Below, piece after piece: positions 6,926 to 15,583 of a stretch of 20,107 bases of DNA (position 1 is its first letter; each line of letters opens with the position of its first letter). The stretch is from assembly GCA_023399635.1 (NCBI GenBank), contig JAEWOP010000167.1, forward strand, positions 1 to 20,107, read 5' to 3'. The notes beneath the pieces are model-generated. The model saw nothing but the letters and a program-made list of their open reading frames with translations, searched no databases and was not told the origin of the DNA. The DNA is from Pseudomonadota bacterium. Its GTDB lineage: Bacteria > Pseudomonadota > Alphaproteobacteria > Rhizobiales > Rhizobiaceae. Position numbers and translations under genes: made by a program.

Positions 6926-7999
6926 TCAAAGAGACATCCCGCTCTGGTGGTCGAAGACGTGCACCTGCTCAGGAGCGATTGCGGCCTGGAATGGCGTTCC
7001 ATAGCGGGCAGGAAAGGCACCATCCACTACGGCCGTTACCGCTTCGCCAGCAAGACTGAACACCACATGGGTCTGTGCCCCTGTGGGCTCTACAACCAGC
7101 GTCTCCCCACCCAGGACCGAGCCGCCCTGGGCACCAGGCACCAGGTGCTCCGGCCGAAGACCGAGTTTCACTTTTTGCCCGCGACTGACCCTTCGCTCCG
7201 GTGCAAGGTGAATGACCGTTCCATCTGTCAGTCTGGCCGCCGGTCGATTCTCGTCGGCATCCACCGCCGCATCGAGAACATTCATCGCTGGCGAGCCGAT
7301 GAAGCCCGCAACGAAGAGATTGGACGGCGAGCGGTATAGCTCCAGCGGCGTGCCGACCTGCTCGATCCGACCGCCGTTCAGGACCACGATCCTGTCTGCG
7401 AGGGTCATGGCTTCGATCTGGTCGTGCGTGACGTAAACGGAGGTCGTGCCGACCTTCTGGTGCAGTGTCTTGATTTCGGTGCGCATCTGCACCCGAAGCT
7501 TGGCATCCAGGTTGGATAGTGGTTCGTCGAACAGGAAGACCGCCGGATCGCGCACGATCGCCCGGCCCATGGCAACGCGCTGCCGCTGCCCGCCGGACAA
7601 TTGGCTTGGCTTTCGATGAAGAAGATCCCCCAGCGCCAGCATTCGCGCAGCTTCGTTCACGCGGCTCTCGATCTCGGGCTTTGCCACGCCGGAAAGCTTC
7701 AGATTGAAGCCCATGTTTTCCGCAACTGTCATGTGCGGATAGAGCGCGTAGGATTGAAACACCATGGCGATATTGCGCTCGCGTGGCGTCAGCGCATTCA
7801 CCACCGTCCCTCCGATCAGAACCTCCCCATCGGTAATTTCCTCCAGGCCTGCGATCATCCGCAGCAAGGTGGACTTCCCGCAGCCCGAGGGCCCCACTAA
7901 CGCTATGAACTCTGCATCCTCGATGGAGAGCGAAACTCCATGGATGACCTCAAGCGAGCCATAGGCCTTTCGAACATCCCTCAGTTCCACTGATGCCAT
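6926..7999 (-). CDS. Sugar ABC transporter ATP-binding protein (MalK/UgpC/ThuK type)
   Basis: 357 residues. Motifs in order are Walker A GPSGCGKST (36-44), Q-loop Gln82 (MVFQSYALYPHMTV), signature LSGGQ (134-138), Walker B FLFDEP (155-160), D-loop SNLDAK and switch His192 (VYVTHDQ). A C-terminal TOBE/MalK regulatory region of about 120 residues follows (FIGSPAMN, LGLRPEHL). It powers uptake through the two permeases encoded just upstream and acts on the cytoplasmic face. I chose the ATG at 7999: a GGAGAG ribosome site precedes it and it lies 17 bases after the permease stop. The same frame stays open to 8695, but that stretch is a shadow of the permease gene. The substrate is inferred to be a di- or oligosaccharide from the neighbouring ThuA/ThuB-like genes. 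Confidence 0.95.
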   Translation of the reverse strand: MASVELRDVRKAYGSLEVIHGVSLSIEDAEFIALVGPSGCGKSTLLRMIAGLEEITDGEVLIGGTVVNALTPRERNIAMVFQSYALYPHMTVAENMGFNLKLSGVAKPEIESRVNEAARMLALGDLLHRKPSQLSGGQRQRVAMGRAIVRDPAVFLFDEPLSNLDAKLRVQMRTEIKTLHQKVGTTSVYVTHDQIEAMTLADRIVVLNGGRIEQVGTPLELYRSPSNLFVAGFIGSPAMNVLDAAVDADENRPAARLTDGTVIHLAPERRVSRGQKVKLGLRPEHLVPGAQGGSVLGGETLVVEPTGAQTHVVFSLAGEAVTAVVDGAFPARYGTPFQAAIAPEQVHVFDHQSGMSL

Positions 8000-8016
8000 G
8001 TCTTGCTCTCCGTGTC

Positions 8017-8865
8017 TCAGGACTTGACCGCGCCGGCGGTCAGGCCCGCGATGATGTGCTTCTGCGCAAGGAAGAAGACGATCACGGTTGGCATGATCGT
8101 CAATGTTATGAAGGCGAGAACCAGTTGCCACTCGGTACCGAACTCCCCGCGATAAACCATGATGCCGAGCGGCCATGGGTACTTCGTCTCGGTGTTCAGC
8201 ATGATCAGCGGCAGAATGTAGCTGTTCCAGCTGTTGACGAACGTGACGATGCTGACGGTTGCGATGATTGGCCGGGACAGGGGGAGTGATATGTACCAGA
8301 AGAAGCGGATGTAGCCGCAACCGTCGACAAAGGCAGCCTGGAACAATTCCTCCGGCAGATTGCGAAAATAGTTGCGAAACAGCAGAATGCTCATCCCGAG
8401 TCCGAAGGCGACCTGCGGGAGAATGACGCCCCAGTAGGAGTCCAGAAGCCCTAGATCGCGGATCCGGATGAACAGCGGAAGGATGGCGGTCGCCACGGGG
8501 AACATCAAGCCGATCAGGAAATAGTTCATCAGATGGCCGGCGCCGAAGAACCTGACATGCGCGAACGCGAAGGCCGCCATGGCGGAGAGAACGACGGTGA
8601 GGAAGACGGTAACGGCGGCGATGAACAGGGAATTTCCCATCTGACGCCAATAGCGTTCGCCAAACAGGATGTCGGTGTAGTTCGACCATACCCACTCCGA
8701 CGGCAGGCCGAACGGGTTGAGGCGCAGGTCGCCGAGCGACTTGAAGCCCCCCAACGCCGTGGTCACGAGGGGGACCAGAACAAGAGCTGCCACCAGTGCC
8801 AGGGAAACATAGAGGTAGATCCGGGTTCCGGCGGTCATTCTGACCTTTGATGTCGTATCAGTCAT
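8017..8865 (-). CDS. Sugar ABC transporter permease, MalG type
   Basis: 282 residues with six predicted membrane segments, the first being YLYVSLALVAALVLVPLV. The cytoplasmic EAA loop reads EELFQAAFVDGCGYIRFFWYI, which docks onto the ATPase. It is the inner-membrane partner of the permease encoded at 8858-9793 and overlaps that gene by 8 bases, which implies coupled translation. Length and layout are normal for the CUT1 sugar family. Confidence 0.94.
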   Translation of the reverse strand: MTDTTSKVRMTAGTRIYLYVSLALVAALVLVPLVTTALGGFKSLGDLRLNPFGLPSEWVWSNYTDILFGERYWRQMGNSLFIAAVTVFLTVVLSAMAAFAFAHVRFFGAGHLMNYFLIGLMFPVATAILPLFIRIRDLGLLDSYWGVILPQVAFGLGMSILLFRNYFRNLPEELFQAAFVDGCGYIRFFWYISLPLSRPIIATVSIVTFVNSWNSYILPLIMLNTETKYPWPLGIMVYRGEFGTEWQLVLAFITLTIMPTVIVFFLAQKHIIAGLTAGAVKS

Positions 8866-9793
8866 GGCGCATGAATATCCGTTTGTAGCCGAACGCCAGG
8901 GTGATGCAGATCACGAAGAGAACGACGCCCACCGCGCTGCCAAGACCCACCTGCATCCGGGTGACACCATAGGTGTAAAGGAAGGTGACCATGGTCTGCG
9001 TCGAGTTGGACGGCCCGCCACCCGTCAGCGGCATGATGAGATCAAAGAGCTGCAGCGAGCCTATGACGGCAAAGAAAACAGAAAGTCGAACGGTCGAGCC
9101 AAGAAGCGGAAGCGTCACGTAACGGAACTTCTGCCAGCCGGTCGCGCCGTCGATCTCCGCAGCCTCCAGGACGCTCTTGTCGACTGCCTGCAGGCCGGCG
9201 ATGAACAGCATCATGTGGAAGCCGAAATATTTCCAGACGATCACCGCAAGCACCGCATAGATGGCGAGCCCGCGGTCTGCCAGTACATACGGCGTTTCCA
9301 CACCAAGGAAGCCGGCGATCGAGGCGAACAGCCCATAGTCACCGTCGTAAACGAAGCGCCAGATCAGGCCCGCAGCCACATCCGCAAGCACATAGGGCAA
9401 GAAGAAGATCAGCCGGAAGGCGACGACGCCAGTGATCTTGTGGGCGAGCATCGTGGCCAGCCAGATCGCCAGGGGGATCTGAAGCAGGAGCGACACGACG
9501 ATAATCAGGCCGTTGTTGATCAGCGCCTGCGAGAAGGCCGAGTTATTGAAGAGGACTTGGAAGTTACGGACGCCGACGAACTCCGTCGGGGGGCCATAGC
9601 CATCCCAGCGGTAGAGGCTGTACCAAGCCGCTTCGCCCATGGGCAGGATCACGAAAACGGTAAAGAGAAGCAGCGCCGGGGGAAGAAACAGGATGAGAAC
9701 CGGCAGCCGACCTCGAGCCGTCGGGCTCTTGTACGTCACCTTTGCCCTGTTTGTGTCTTGGGTCGCTAAAGCCGTTGCAGTCAGGTCTGACAT
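8858..9793 (-). CDS. Sugar ABC transporter permease, MalF type
   Basis: 311 residues. A cytoplasmic N-terminus of about 28 residues is followed by six membrane segments (LPVLILFLPPALLLFTVFVIL first). The EAA loop reads VLEAAEIDGATGWQKFRYVTLP, and MPLTGGGPSNSTQTM, typical of MalF-type CUT1 permeases, follows it. The start at 9793 has a purine-rich GGAAGGCGAGGA ribosome site. It follows the binding-protein gene after a 76-base gap that contains a strong hairpin. Confidence 0.94.
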   Translation of the reverse strand: MSDLTATALATQDTNRAKVTYKSPTARGRLPVLILFLPPALLLFTVFVILPMGEAAWYSLYRWDGYGPPTEFVGVRNFQVLFNNSAFSQALINNGLIIVVSLLLQIPLAIWLATMLAHKITGVVAFRLIFFLPYVLADVAAGLIWRFVYDGDYGLFASIAGFLGVETPYVLADRGLAIYAVLAVIVWKYFGFHMMLFIAGLQAVDKSVLEAAEIDGATGWQKFRYVTLPLLGSTVRLSVFFAVIGSLQLFDLIMPLTGGGPSNSTQTMVTFLYTYGVTRMQVGLGSAVGVVLFVICITLAFGYKRIFMRHD

Positions 9794-9826
9794 TCCTCGC
9801 CTTCCTTCCTGAGACTAGGTCGGATG

Positions 9827-9860
9827 AACAAGCCGCCGACGAAAGCGCCGGCGGCTTGTT
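9827..9860 (-). repeat. Intercistronic hairpin after the sugar binding-protein gene
   Basis: AACAAGCCGCCG (9827-9838) and CGGCGGCTTGTT (9849-9860) form a perfect 12-pair stem with a 10-base loop, starting 9 bases after the binding-protein stop on the minus strand. No U-tract follows. It fits the 3' stabilising stem often found after binding-protein genes, which lets that mRNA segment outlast the permease segment. Confidence 0.8.
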
Positions 9861-9869
9861 GGGCAAGGT

Positions 9870-11171
9870 CTATTCAAGCTCGCGAGCTTCCTGGATCATC
9901 TGTGCGCCCTCCTCAGACGACATCTGACCAGCAAGGATTTCAACGGAGACATCATTGACCACGCGACCGACCGAGGGACCAAGATCCTGGTCGAAGAAGT
10001 TCTGGTGCCATGTTGAGGCTGCCAGTTGATCTGCAGAAGCGCGAACAAGCGGGCTCTGGATGGCATCTTCCGCACCCACAACAGCGGGCACGATCATGCC
10101 CATGGCTGCCATCTCGCGCTCATTCTCCGCATTGGTCAGGAACTTCAAGAAGTCGATCGCTTCAGGCGGAGCGTTCTTGGTGACAGCCCAGCCATTCAGC
10201 CCGCCGAGCGTATCCGTCACTTTGCCGGCGCCCCCTTCGACTTCCGGGAAGGAGAAACGGCCTATGTTATCGGACGCCAGACCCTGCCCGTCTCCTGCAT
10301 TTCGCTTCTGGTTGGCTTCAGTGTTTTCGAAGCCCAGAAGGATAGCCGCCTTGCCGTCGCCAAAGACGCCCAGCGCCTGTGGCCAGGTTGAGCCGAGATA
10401 ACCGCCCTGAAACGGCTCAAGCTTGCCGAGTTCTGCCAGTTGCTCTCCCGCCTTGATGATCGCGGGGTCGAGGAAGCCTTCGCCCTCATTGTTCTTGGCG
10501 GCCTCGAAGACCTCCTGACCGCCGTTACGCATGACGAGGTAGCTCCAGTAGAAGTGGAGCGGCCACTTGTCCCCGCCACCGCCGGCGATCGGAGTGATAC
10601 CGGCTTCCTTCAGCTTCGTCACAGCTCCCAGGAAATCGTCCCAGGTCTTGATGGTATCCGCCTCCAGACCCGCTTTGGCGAAAAGTTCCTTGTTATAGAA
10701 GAAGCTGATCGTCCCCATCTTGAAGGGAACCGCAAACACGCGATCGTCGAAGGTAAAGCCCTTCAGTGCGGCTGGATTATAGGTCTGTCCCCAGGCTCCG
10801 CCTTCAGCGTTCATCTGGTCCGTCAGGTCCATCAGAGCACCGGTTGCCGATTGCTGCCGCAAAACGCCGCCGCCCCAGCTGTAGAAGAAGTGCGGGGCGT
10901 CGCTGGACTGAAGAAGCGTCGGCAATTTCGCCTTGAAGGCCTCGTTCTCCAGGAATTGAAGTTGCACGTCGACGTCCGGATGGTCTGCCTCGTAACGCTG
11001 GGCAATTTCTTCCCATTTTTCGACGAAGGCAGGAACGGCTTCCAGGTGGAGCCATTTAACGACTGTCTGCGCGGTGGCTGCACCAGCGCCAAAACTTGCT
11101 GCTATTCCGGTTGCAGCAGCAAGCGCGAATTTCATGGCGCGCGAGCCCACCTGCCTGTTAACCTGCGTCAT
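9870..11171 (-). CDS. Sugar ABC transporter periplasmic substrate-binding protein (CUT1)
   Basis: 433 residues. The signal peptide ends near AATA at residue 34, before QTVVKWLHLEAVP. An extracellular solute-binding (family 1) domain follows, with YEADHPDVDVQLQFLENEAFKAKL, KMGTISFFYNKELFAKAGL, TWDDFLGAVTKLKEAGITPIA and the late motif LGGLNGWAVTKNAPPEAIDFLKFL. It captures the sugar in the periplasm for the MalFGK-type components downstream. The ATG at 11171 is chosen for its excellent GGGAGGAG ribosome site; the frame extends to 11261 without one. It is the first gene of the minus-strand operon and divergent from the ROK regulator. The exact sugar cannot be read from sequence. Confidence 0.94.
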   Translation of the reverse strand: MTQVNRQVGSRAMKFALAAATGIAASFGAGAATAQTVVKWLHLEAVPAFVEKWEEIAQRYEADHPDVDVQLQFLENEAFKAKLPTLLQSSDAPHFFYSWGGGVLRQQSATGALMDLTDQMNAEGGAWGQTYNPAALKGFTFDDRVFAVPFKMGTISFFYNKELFAKAGLEADTIKTWDDFLGAVTKLKEAGITPIAGGGGDKWPLHFYWSYLVMRNGGQEVFEAAKNNEGEGFLDPAIIKAGEQLAELGKLEPFQGGYLGSTWPQALGVFGDGKAAILLGFENTEANQKRNAGDGQGLASDNIGRFSFPEVEGGAGKVTDTLGGLNGWAVTKNAPPEAIDFLKFLTNAENEREMAAMGMIVPAVVGAEDAIQSPLVRASADQLAASTWHQNFFDQDLGPSVGRVVNDVSVEILAGQMSSEEGAQMIQEARELE

Positions 11172-11358
11172 CCTTTTCTCCTCCCAAGGTGCGCGATTAT
11201 TTTTCCTTAGCCCGAACAAAATCGCGGGCAGTTTCGCGTCTGTCAATGGGGAGGACGCCAATTTTGCGTGATGACCTTGACAAGCGGCCGCTGCTCCTGC
11301 CAGATTTTATACGCGACCCGGATTATCAATAGCCTTTGATGCGAGCATTCGTTCCGCG
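11172..11358. promoter_or_regulatory. Divergent control region between sugar ABC operon and ROK regulator
   Basis: This 187-base region must hold both divergent promoters. On the minus strand a TTGACA box lies at 11241-11246, followed after 17 bases by a poor -10 (GATTTT). On the plus strand a TTGACA lies at 11277-11282, but the T/A-rich stretch TTTTATA is too far away (over 20 bases). Two symmetric sites could be operators: AGCGGCCGCT at 11283-11292 and ATCAA-N6-TTGAT at 11325-11340. None is strong enough to assign to the ROK protein. Confidence 0.4.
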
Positions 11359-12582
11359 ATGAAAACAGCAGACCCGGAACTGATGCGCACCATCAATCGG
11401 TTTACCGTCCTGGATACAATCCGGCGCTACGGGCCGATTTCCAGGGTAGAGATCAGCGAACGCTCGCAGCTCTCTACGACTACCGTTTCGGCCATCACGG
11501 CGTCATTGCTGGATGATGGGCTGATCCTGACCCGTCACGAGGGTGACCTGCGCAACGCCACCGCCCGGGGGCGACCTCGAGTCATGCTTGAGCTCAATCC
11601 GCAAGCCGCCCGTGTCGTGGGAGCTAAGATCGCCGCAACACATATGGTTTTTGTTGTCACCAATTTCTGCGGTGAAGTGGTTTCCAGTCTCACACTCCCA
11701 ATCAGGGTCAACCGGCAGCCGATCGCTGTCATTGCGGACCTGATCGAGGACGGCATCCGGCGCTGCGTGGTCGATGCGGGCTTGGGGATCGACGATATCG
11801 GTTCGGTTTGCATAGGATTTCCGGGCGTCGTTGAGCATCGCACCGGCTTGATCCGATCAAGCCAGATCCTCAGCGAAGCGGACGTCGACTTTGCCAGCGA
11901 AATGACCGCCCGGTTGAATGTACCGACGATTGTCGAAAGCGACTCCCATGCGATTACGCTTGCCCACCATTGGTTTGGCAAGGGTCGAGACTTGGACGAC
12001 ATGGTCCTCATTTCGCTGGAGCAAACGCTCGGTCTTGGGGTCCTTCATCGCGGACAGCTTTTTCGGGGCGCTGGCGGGCTTAGCCACAATCTCGGCGACC
12101 TGATGATGGGAAGCGGACTGACTGAAACGGTTCGGCTTTCTGCTCTGGCGGGCGAAAGTGCGATCCTGAGCGAGCAGGCGCAGCAGGGGCGCTTCGCAGA
12201 TGCCGTGCGCCTGGGTCGTGGCATGGCGCTCGCGCAGACCCTGATTGCGGCAGACGACAATACCCTAACAGCAGCAGCCACGCGTGCCGGCGAGGCCGTC
12301 GGCGTTGCCGTCGCCAACATTGTCACCCTTTTCGGCCCGCCTCGCGTGATCATCGTGGGATCAAGCCTGTCTCTTGGAGACGTCTTCAGCAAAGCGCTTG
12401 CGGACACCTATAAGACCGCCATCCCCTCCTCCATCTGTGAAGTTGCTGCGCTTGAGTTCGATCACTCGCCAGATGAGATGTGGGCGCAGGGAGCAGCCGT
12501 GGTCGCGCTGTGCGAACTTTACGAATCGCCTTGGAGTACGACAGGGCCTGCGCCTCCACCGCAGGCAACGACTCGAGGCTGA
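11359..12582 (+). CDS. ROK-family transcriptional regulator with degenerate kinase-like domain
   Basis: 407 residues. The N-terminal winged helix (about residues 10-75) includes IRRYGPISRVEISERSQLSTTTVSAITASLLDDGLI, the standard ROK/XylR/NagC-type DNA-binding start, followed by ARGRPRVML. The rest resembles the ROK sugar-kinase fold (VCIGFPGVVEHRTGLI; VIIVGSSLSLGD). The catalytic Asp-Asn is replaced (VESDSHAITLA), and the Cys-x-Cys-G-x2-G-Cys-x-Glu zinc motif is absent (GGLSHNLGDLMMGSG). It should therefore sense a sugar without phosphorylating it. It lies between the divergent uptake operon and the dehydrogenase/ThuA genes, the expected place for their local regulator. The start at 11359 has no good ribosome site; M9 is an alternative. 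Confidence 0.88.
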   Translation: MKTADPELMRTINRFTVLDTIRRYGPISRVEISERSQLSTTTVSAITASLLDDGLILTRHEGDLRNATARGRPRVMLELNPQAARVVGAKIAATHMVFVVTNFCGEVVSSLTLPIRVNRQPIAVIADLIEDGIRRCVVDAGLGIDDIGSVCIGFPGVVEHRTGLIRSSQILSEADVDFASEMTARLNVPTIVESDSHAITLAHHWFGKGRDLDDMVLISLEQTLGLGVLHRGQLFRGAGGLSHNLGDLMMGSGLTETVRLSALAGESAILSEQAQQGRFADAVRLGRGMALAQTLIAADDNTLTAAATRAGEAVGVAVANIVTLFGPPRVIIVGSSLSLGDVFSKALADTYKTAIPSSICEVAALEFDHSPDEMWAQGAAVVALCELYESPWSTTGPAPPPQATTRG

Positions 12583-12603
12583 TGGTCATAACCGGGAGGA
12601 AAC

Positions 12604-13705
12604 ATGGACAAGGTCGGTATCGGCATCATTGGTTGCGGCAATATTTCTTCCGCTTACCTGAAGGCAATGGCCTTCTTCCCCATCCTCGATATTCGGGGGC
12701 TTGCGGATCTGAACCTGGAACTGGCTGCACAGCGGGCAGCCGAATTCGGTTTGCAGGCGCGCTCTGTCGACGAACTGATGAGCGATCCGGCTATCGACAT
12801 CATTGTCAATCTGACGGTCCCGAAGGCGCATGTCGCAGTCGCCATGCGGGCACTGGAAGCCGGCAAGCACACCTATTCGGAAAAGCCTCTGGGGATTACC
12901 TTCTCGGAGGGAAAAGCACTGGCCGATGCTGCACGAGCCCGTGGTCTTCGGATCGGTGCTGCGCCCGATACCTTTCTCGGCGGATCGCATCAAACGGCCC
13001 GCGCGATCATCGATACCGGTGTCCTCGGGTTGCCCGTCGGAGGCACCGCGACCTTCATGTGCCCGGGACACGAGCGCTGGCATCCCAATCCGGACTTCTA
13101 TTACGAAGTCGGCGGCGGCCCCATGCTCGACATGGGACCCTACTATATCACGGATCTGGTGAACCTTCTCGGCCCCCGTCTCGCAGGTAGCAGGATTTGC
13201 CTTCTCGCCGCGCAAGGAGCGCCTGATTACCAGCCAGCCCCGCAATGGTGAGCAGATTCCCGTCCATGTGCCGACCCATGTGACGGGCGCCATGGCGTTC
13301 GAATGCGGCGCCGTTGTGCAGATTGGCATGAGCTTCGATGTGGCCGGGCACAAGCATGTCCCCCTTGAGCTATACGGCACCGAGGGCACGCTGATCGTGC
13401 CGGATCCCAACCACTTCGGAGGACAGATCGAGCTTCTGAAGAAGGGCGGCGCCTTCGAGCCTCAAGAAACCACCGCGCCCTATGCCGACGGCAACTACCG
13501 GTCCATCGGGGTGGCCGACATGGCCTATGCCATCCGCTCCAACCGACCGCATCGCGCCAATGGCGATCTCGCACTCCATGTGCTGGAAGTCATGGAGGCC
13601 TTTCAGCGCGCAGCCGATACCCGCAGCACCATTTCCATCAGCACAAGAACCGAGCGTCCGGCACCTTTGTCGGACTCACTCATCGACGGCCGGCTGGGCC
13701 GCTAA
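12604..13705 (+). pseudogene. Gfo/Idh/MocA (ThuB-like) oxidoreductase, frameshifted at a C5 run
   Basis: The N-terminal part (frame from ATG 12604, ribosome site GGGAGGAAAC) shows the NAD-binding GIIGCGNIS, VNLTVPKAH, the EKPLG motif (93-97) and GGGPMLDMGPYYITDLVNLLGP (from about residue 170). The frame is then lost and stops at 13251. Removing one C from CCCCC at 13173-13177 restores a continuous reading: LLGPVSQVAGFAF, then KERLITSQPRNGEQIPVHVPTHVTGAM, then GTEGTLIVPDPNHFGG, to a stop at 13705. The result is 366 residues, the normal length for this family. Intact relatives oxidise glycosides or inositols with NAD; ThuB-type members make 3-keto disaccharides. The break is either a true inactivating mutation or a homopolymer sequencing error; absence of other lesions favours a recent or artefactual event. 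Confidence 0.9.
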
Positions 13706-13723
13706 ATACTGGGAGGAACCGAC

Positions 13724-14392
<669 letters not shown>

Positions 14393-14450
14393 TCGAAGAA
14401 AGAACATTTCCCTCCGAATTACAGGCCGTCGCGAGACAGTGTAGCTGGGG

Positions 14451-14547
14451 CTAACCCGTTAGACGCATCAGTCTGATGGGCCCCTCCCGGGCCGTCACGC
14501 ACGGCTTGTGAGAAGCGTGTAAAGATCGCGTCAGGCCTTTAAGGCTT
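14451..14547. other. Cluster of small inverted repeats in a convergent gap
   Basis: In under 100 bases there are five consecutive short inverted repeats: CTAAC-CC-GTTAG (14451-14462), CATCAG-T-CTGATG (14466-14478), GGCCC-CTCCC-GGGCC (14479-14493), GCCGT-CACGC-ACGGC (14491-14505) and a GGCCTTTAAGGC-like stem (14533-14547). No open reading frame or known RNA motif is evident. It may be a fragment of an intergenic repeat family (rhizobial RIME/Sm-type elements are precedents), a structured RNA, or simply a composite terminator. Confidence 0.45.
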
Positions 14548-14557
14548 TGCAAGCGAC

Positions 14558-14578
14558 GTAGCCCTTCACGACGGCTAC
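14558..14578. terminator. Candidate bidirectional terminator between ThuA-like and IclR genes
   Basis: GTAGCC (14558-14563) and GGCTAC (14573-14578) form a 6-pair stem with a 9-base loop. On the plus strand it is followed by TGCCGTTTATTT, a modest T-rich run. It lies between two convergent genes and immediately after the IclR-family stop. Confidence 0.45.
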
Positions 14579-14584
14579 TGCCGT

Positions 14585-15433
14585 TTATTTGACCACCGCC
14601 GCCAACGACTGAGTGATCGAAGCGGCCGTTTCCTGGATCATGCGGGCATAGTTCACGTGCTCGTCTTCGTTATACCTGTAGAGGGGAATGCTGATGCTCA
14701 CTCCCGCCACCGGCTCGCCTGACCTGTCATGGATGGCGCTACCGAAACAGCGTATATCCCGTTCATTCTCCTCATGGTCATAGGAGTAGCCACGATCGCG
14801 GGTCTTCCGGATCTCATCAAGGAAGAGGTCGTGATTCGTAAAGGTGAACTCCGTGAATGGCCGCAACTCGAGGCCCGTGATGATCGACCGGGCGCGCTCC
14901 TCTGGAAGAGCGGCAAGATAGGCCTTGCCGACCGAAGTCGAGTGGAATTCGACCCGCGCACCAATCCTGGTCATCATCCGCACTGCATTCGGGCTTTCCA
15001 GCTTGTCGATGTAAGCCATGCCGTTGCCACTCGGGACCGCCAGGTGAACCGTTTCCTTGGCGGCATCGCGAAGCGCCTCGATGAAGGGGCGCGCTGCGGT
15101 GCGGATATCGGAACCTTCCCAACTCTTCGATGCAAGTTGAATGAGGCGATAACCAAGCGAGTAGGTGCCATTGGGGTTCTGCATCACCAGCCCTTCAACA
15201 GAAAGGCCTGCCACGATGCGATAGGTCGTGGCACGCGGAAACCGAACAGCGGCAGTAAGTTGCGCGATATCCAGCTTTCCCGGGTTATCGCTTATCACCT
15301 GCAGCACGGCCATGAATTTCGAGAATGACGCAGTACCTTGCACGGCGGGCCCGAACGCCTCTCCTTGAGATATAGCCGTGTGTTCGTTCATCGTGTTGAC
15401 CGCCAGACAAGATGTTTCTCGTGCAAGCGCCAT
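14585..15433 (-). CDS. IclR-family transcriptional regulator
   Basis: 282 residues from the ATG at 15433; an alternative ATG at 15391 gives 268 and neither has a clear ribosome site. The N-terminal winged helix (about residues 35-95) contains SFSKFMAVLQVISDNPGKLDIAQLTAAVRFPRATTYRIVAGL. The C-terminal ligand-binding domain has the IclR landmarks VHLAVPSGNGMAYIDKLE, VGKAYLAALPEE, RDRGYSYDHEENERDIRCFGSAI and GVSISIP. IclR proteins are tetrameric regulators that usually control the neighbouring divergent catabolic operon, here the dehydrogenase-TTT genes, probably through the palindrome at 15584-15602. Confidence 0.92.
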   Translation of the reverse strand: MALARETSCLAVNTMNEHTAISQGEAFGPAVQGTASFSKFMAVLQVISDNPGKLDIAQLTAAVRFPRATTYRIVAGLSVEGLVMQNPNGTYSLGYRLIQLASKSWEGSDIRTAARPFIEALRDAAKETVHLAVPSGNGMAYIDKLESPNAVRMMTRIGARVEFHSTSVGKAYLAALPEERARSIITGLELRPFTEFTFTNHDLFLDEIRKTRDRGYSYDHEENERDIRCFGSAIHDRSGEPVAGVSISIPLYRYNEDEHVNYARMIQETAASITQSLAAVVK

Positions 15434-15583
15434 GATGCGCGGCTAAGGCAACCGGCGCAAGGATGACTTGTCACGAATGATGGTGAAGGGACTTCTGGGG
15501 GCGTGACGGTTGTTCGCTCTGCAAGATAACATCCCCATCACCAGCTTTGCAGTTGACAAAGATTTCACTGTCAGCAACCATGA

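Noticed and set aside
6926..8695. A 589-codon minus-strand frame extending the sugar ATPase upstream.
   Set aside because: The extra N-terminal 232 codons are Arg/His-rich nonsense lying across the permease gene; the ATPase start at 7999 has a ribosome site and a normal N-terminus.
8864..9769. A 301-codon plus-strand frame antisense to the MalF-type permease.
   Set aside because: Composition is extreme in Asp/Glu/His/Arg, as expected for the antisense of a membrane protein; no ribosome site or motif.
11277..11312. TTGACA at 11277 plus TTTTATAC as promoter of the ROK gene.
   Set aside because: Spacer is 22 bases or more, too long for a normal sigma70 promoter.
13101..13150. Loss of the catalytic His in the GGGxLxDxGxH motif of the dehydrogenase (Tyr180 instead).
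   Set aside because: The GGGPMxDMGPYY form is, as far as I recall, a regular subgroup of this family including ThuB-like proteins, so it is not a defect.
12480..13190. Plus-strand 236-codon frame over the dehydrogenase.
   Set aside because: It is a Cys/Arg-rich shadow in another frame of the Gfo/Idh/MocA gene and overlaps the ROK gene; it has no family features.
14479..14519. Domain V/VI of a group II intron, suggested by GGGCCGT...ACGGCTTGTGAGAAG.
   Set aside because: No AGC triad, GNRA loop or two-base bulge in the expected 34-base form, and no reverse-transcriptase gene nearby. Kept only as a structured-region finding.
15553..15581. TTGACA at 15553 as -35 of the dehydrogenase promoter.
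   Set aside because: No -10-like hexamer at 16-18 bases; the best A/T-rich hexamer (TATATG at 15602) is over 40 bases away.
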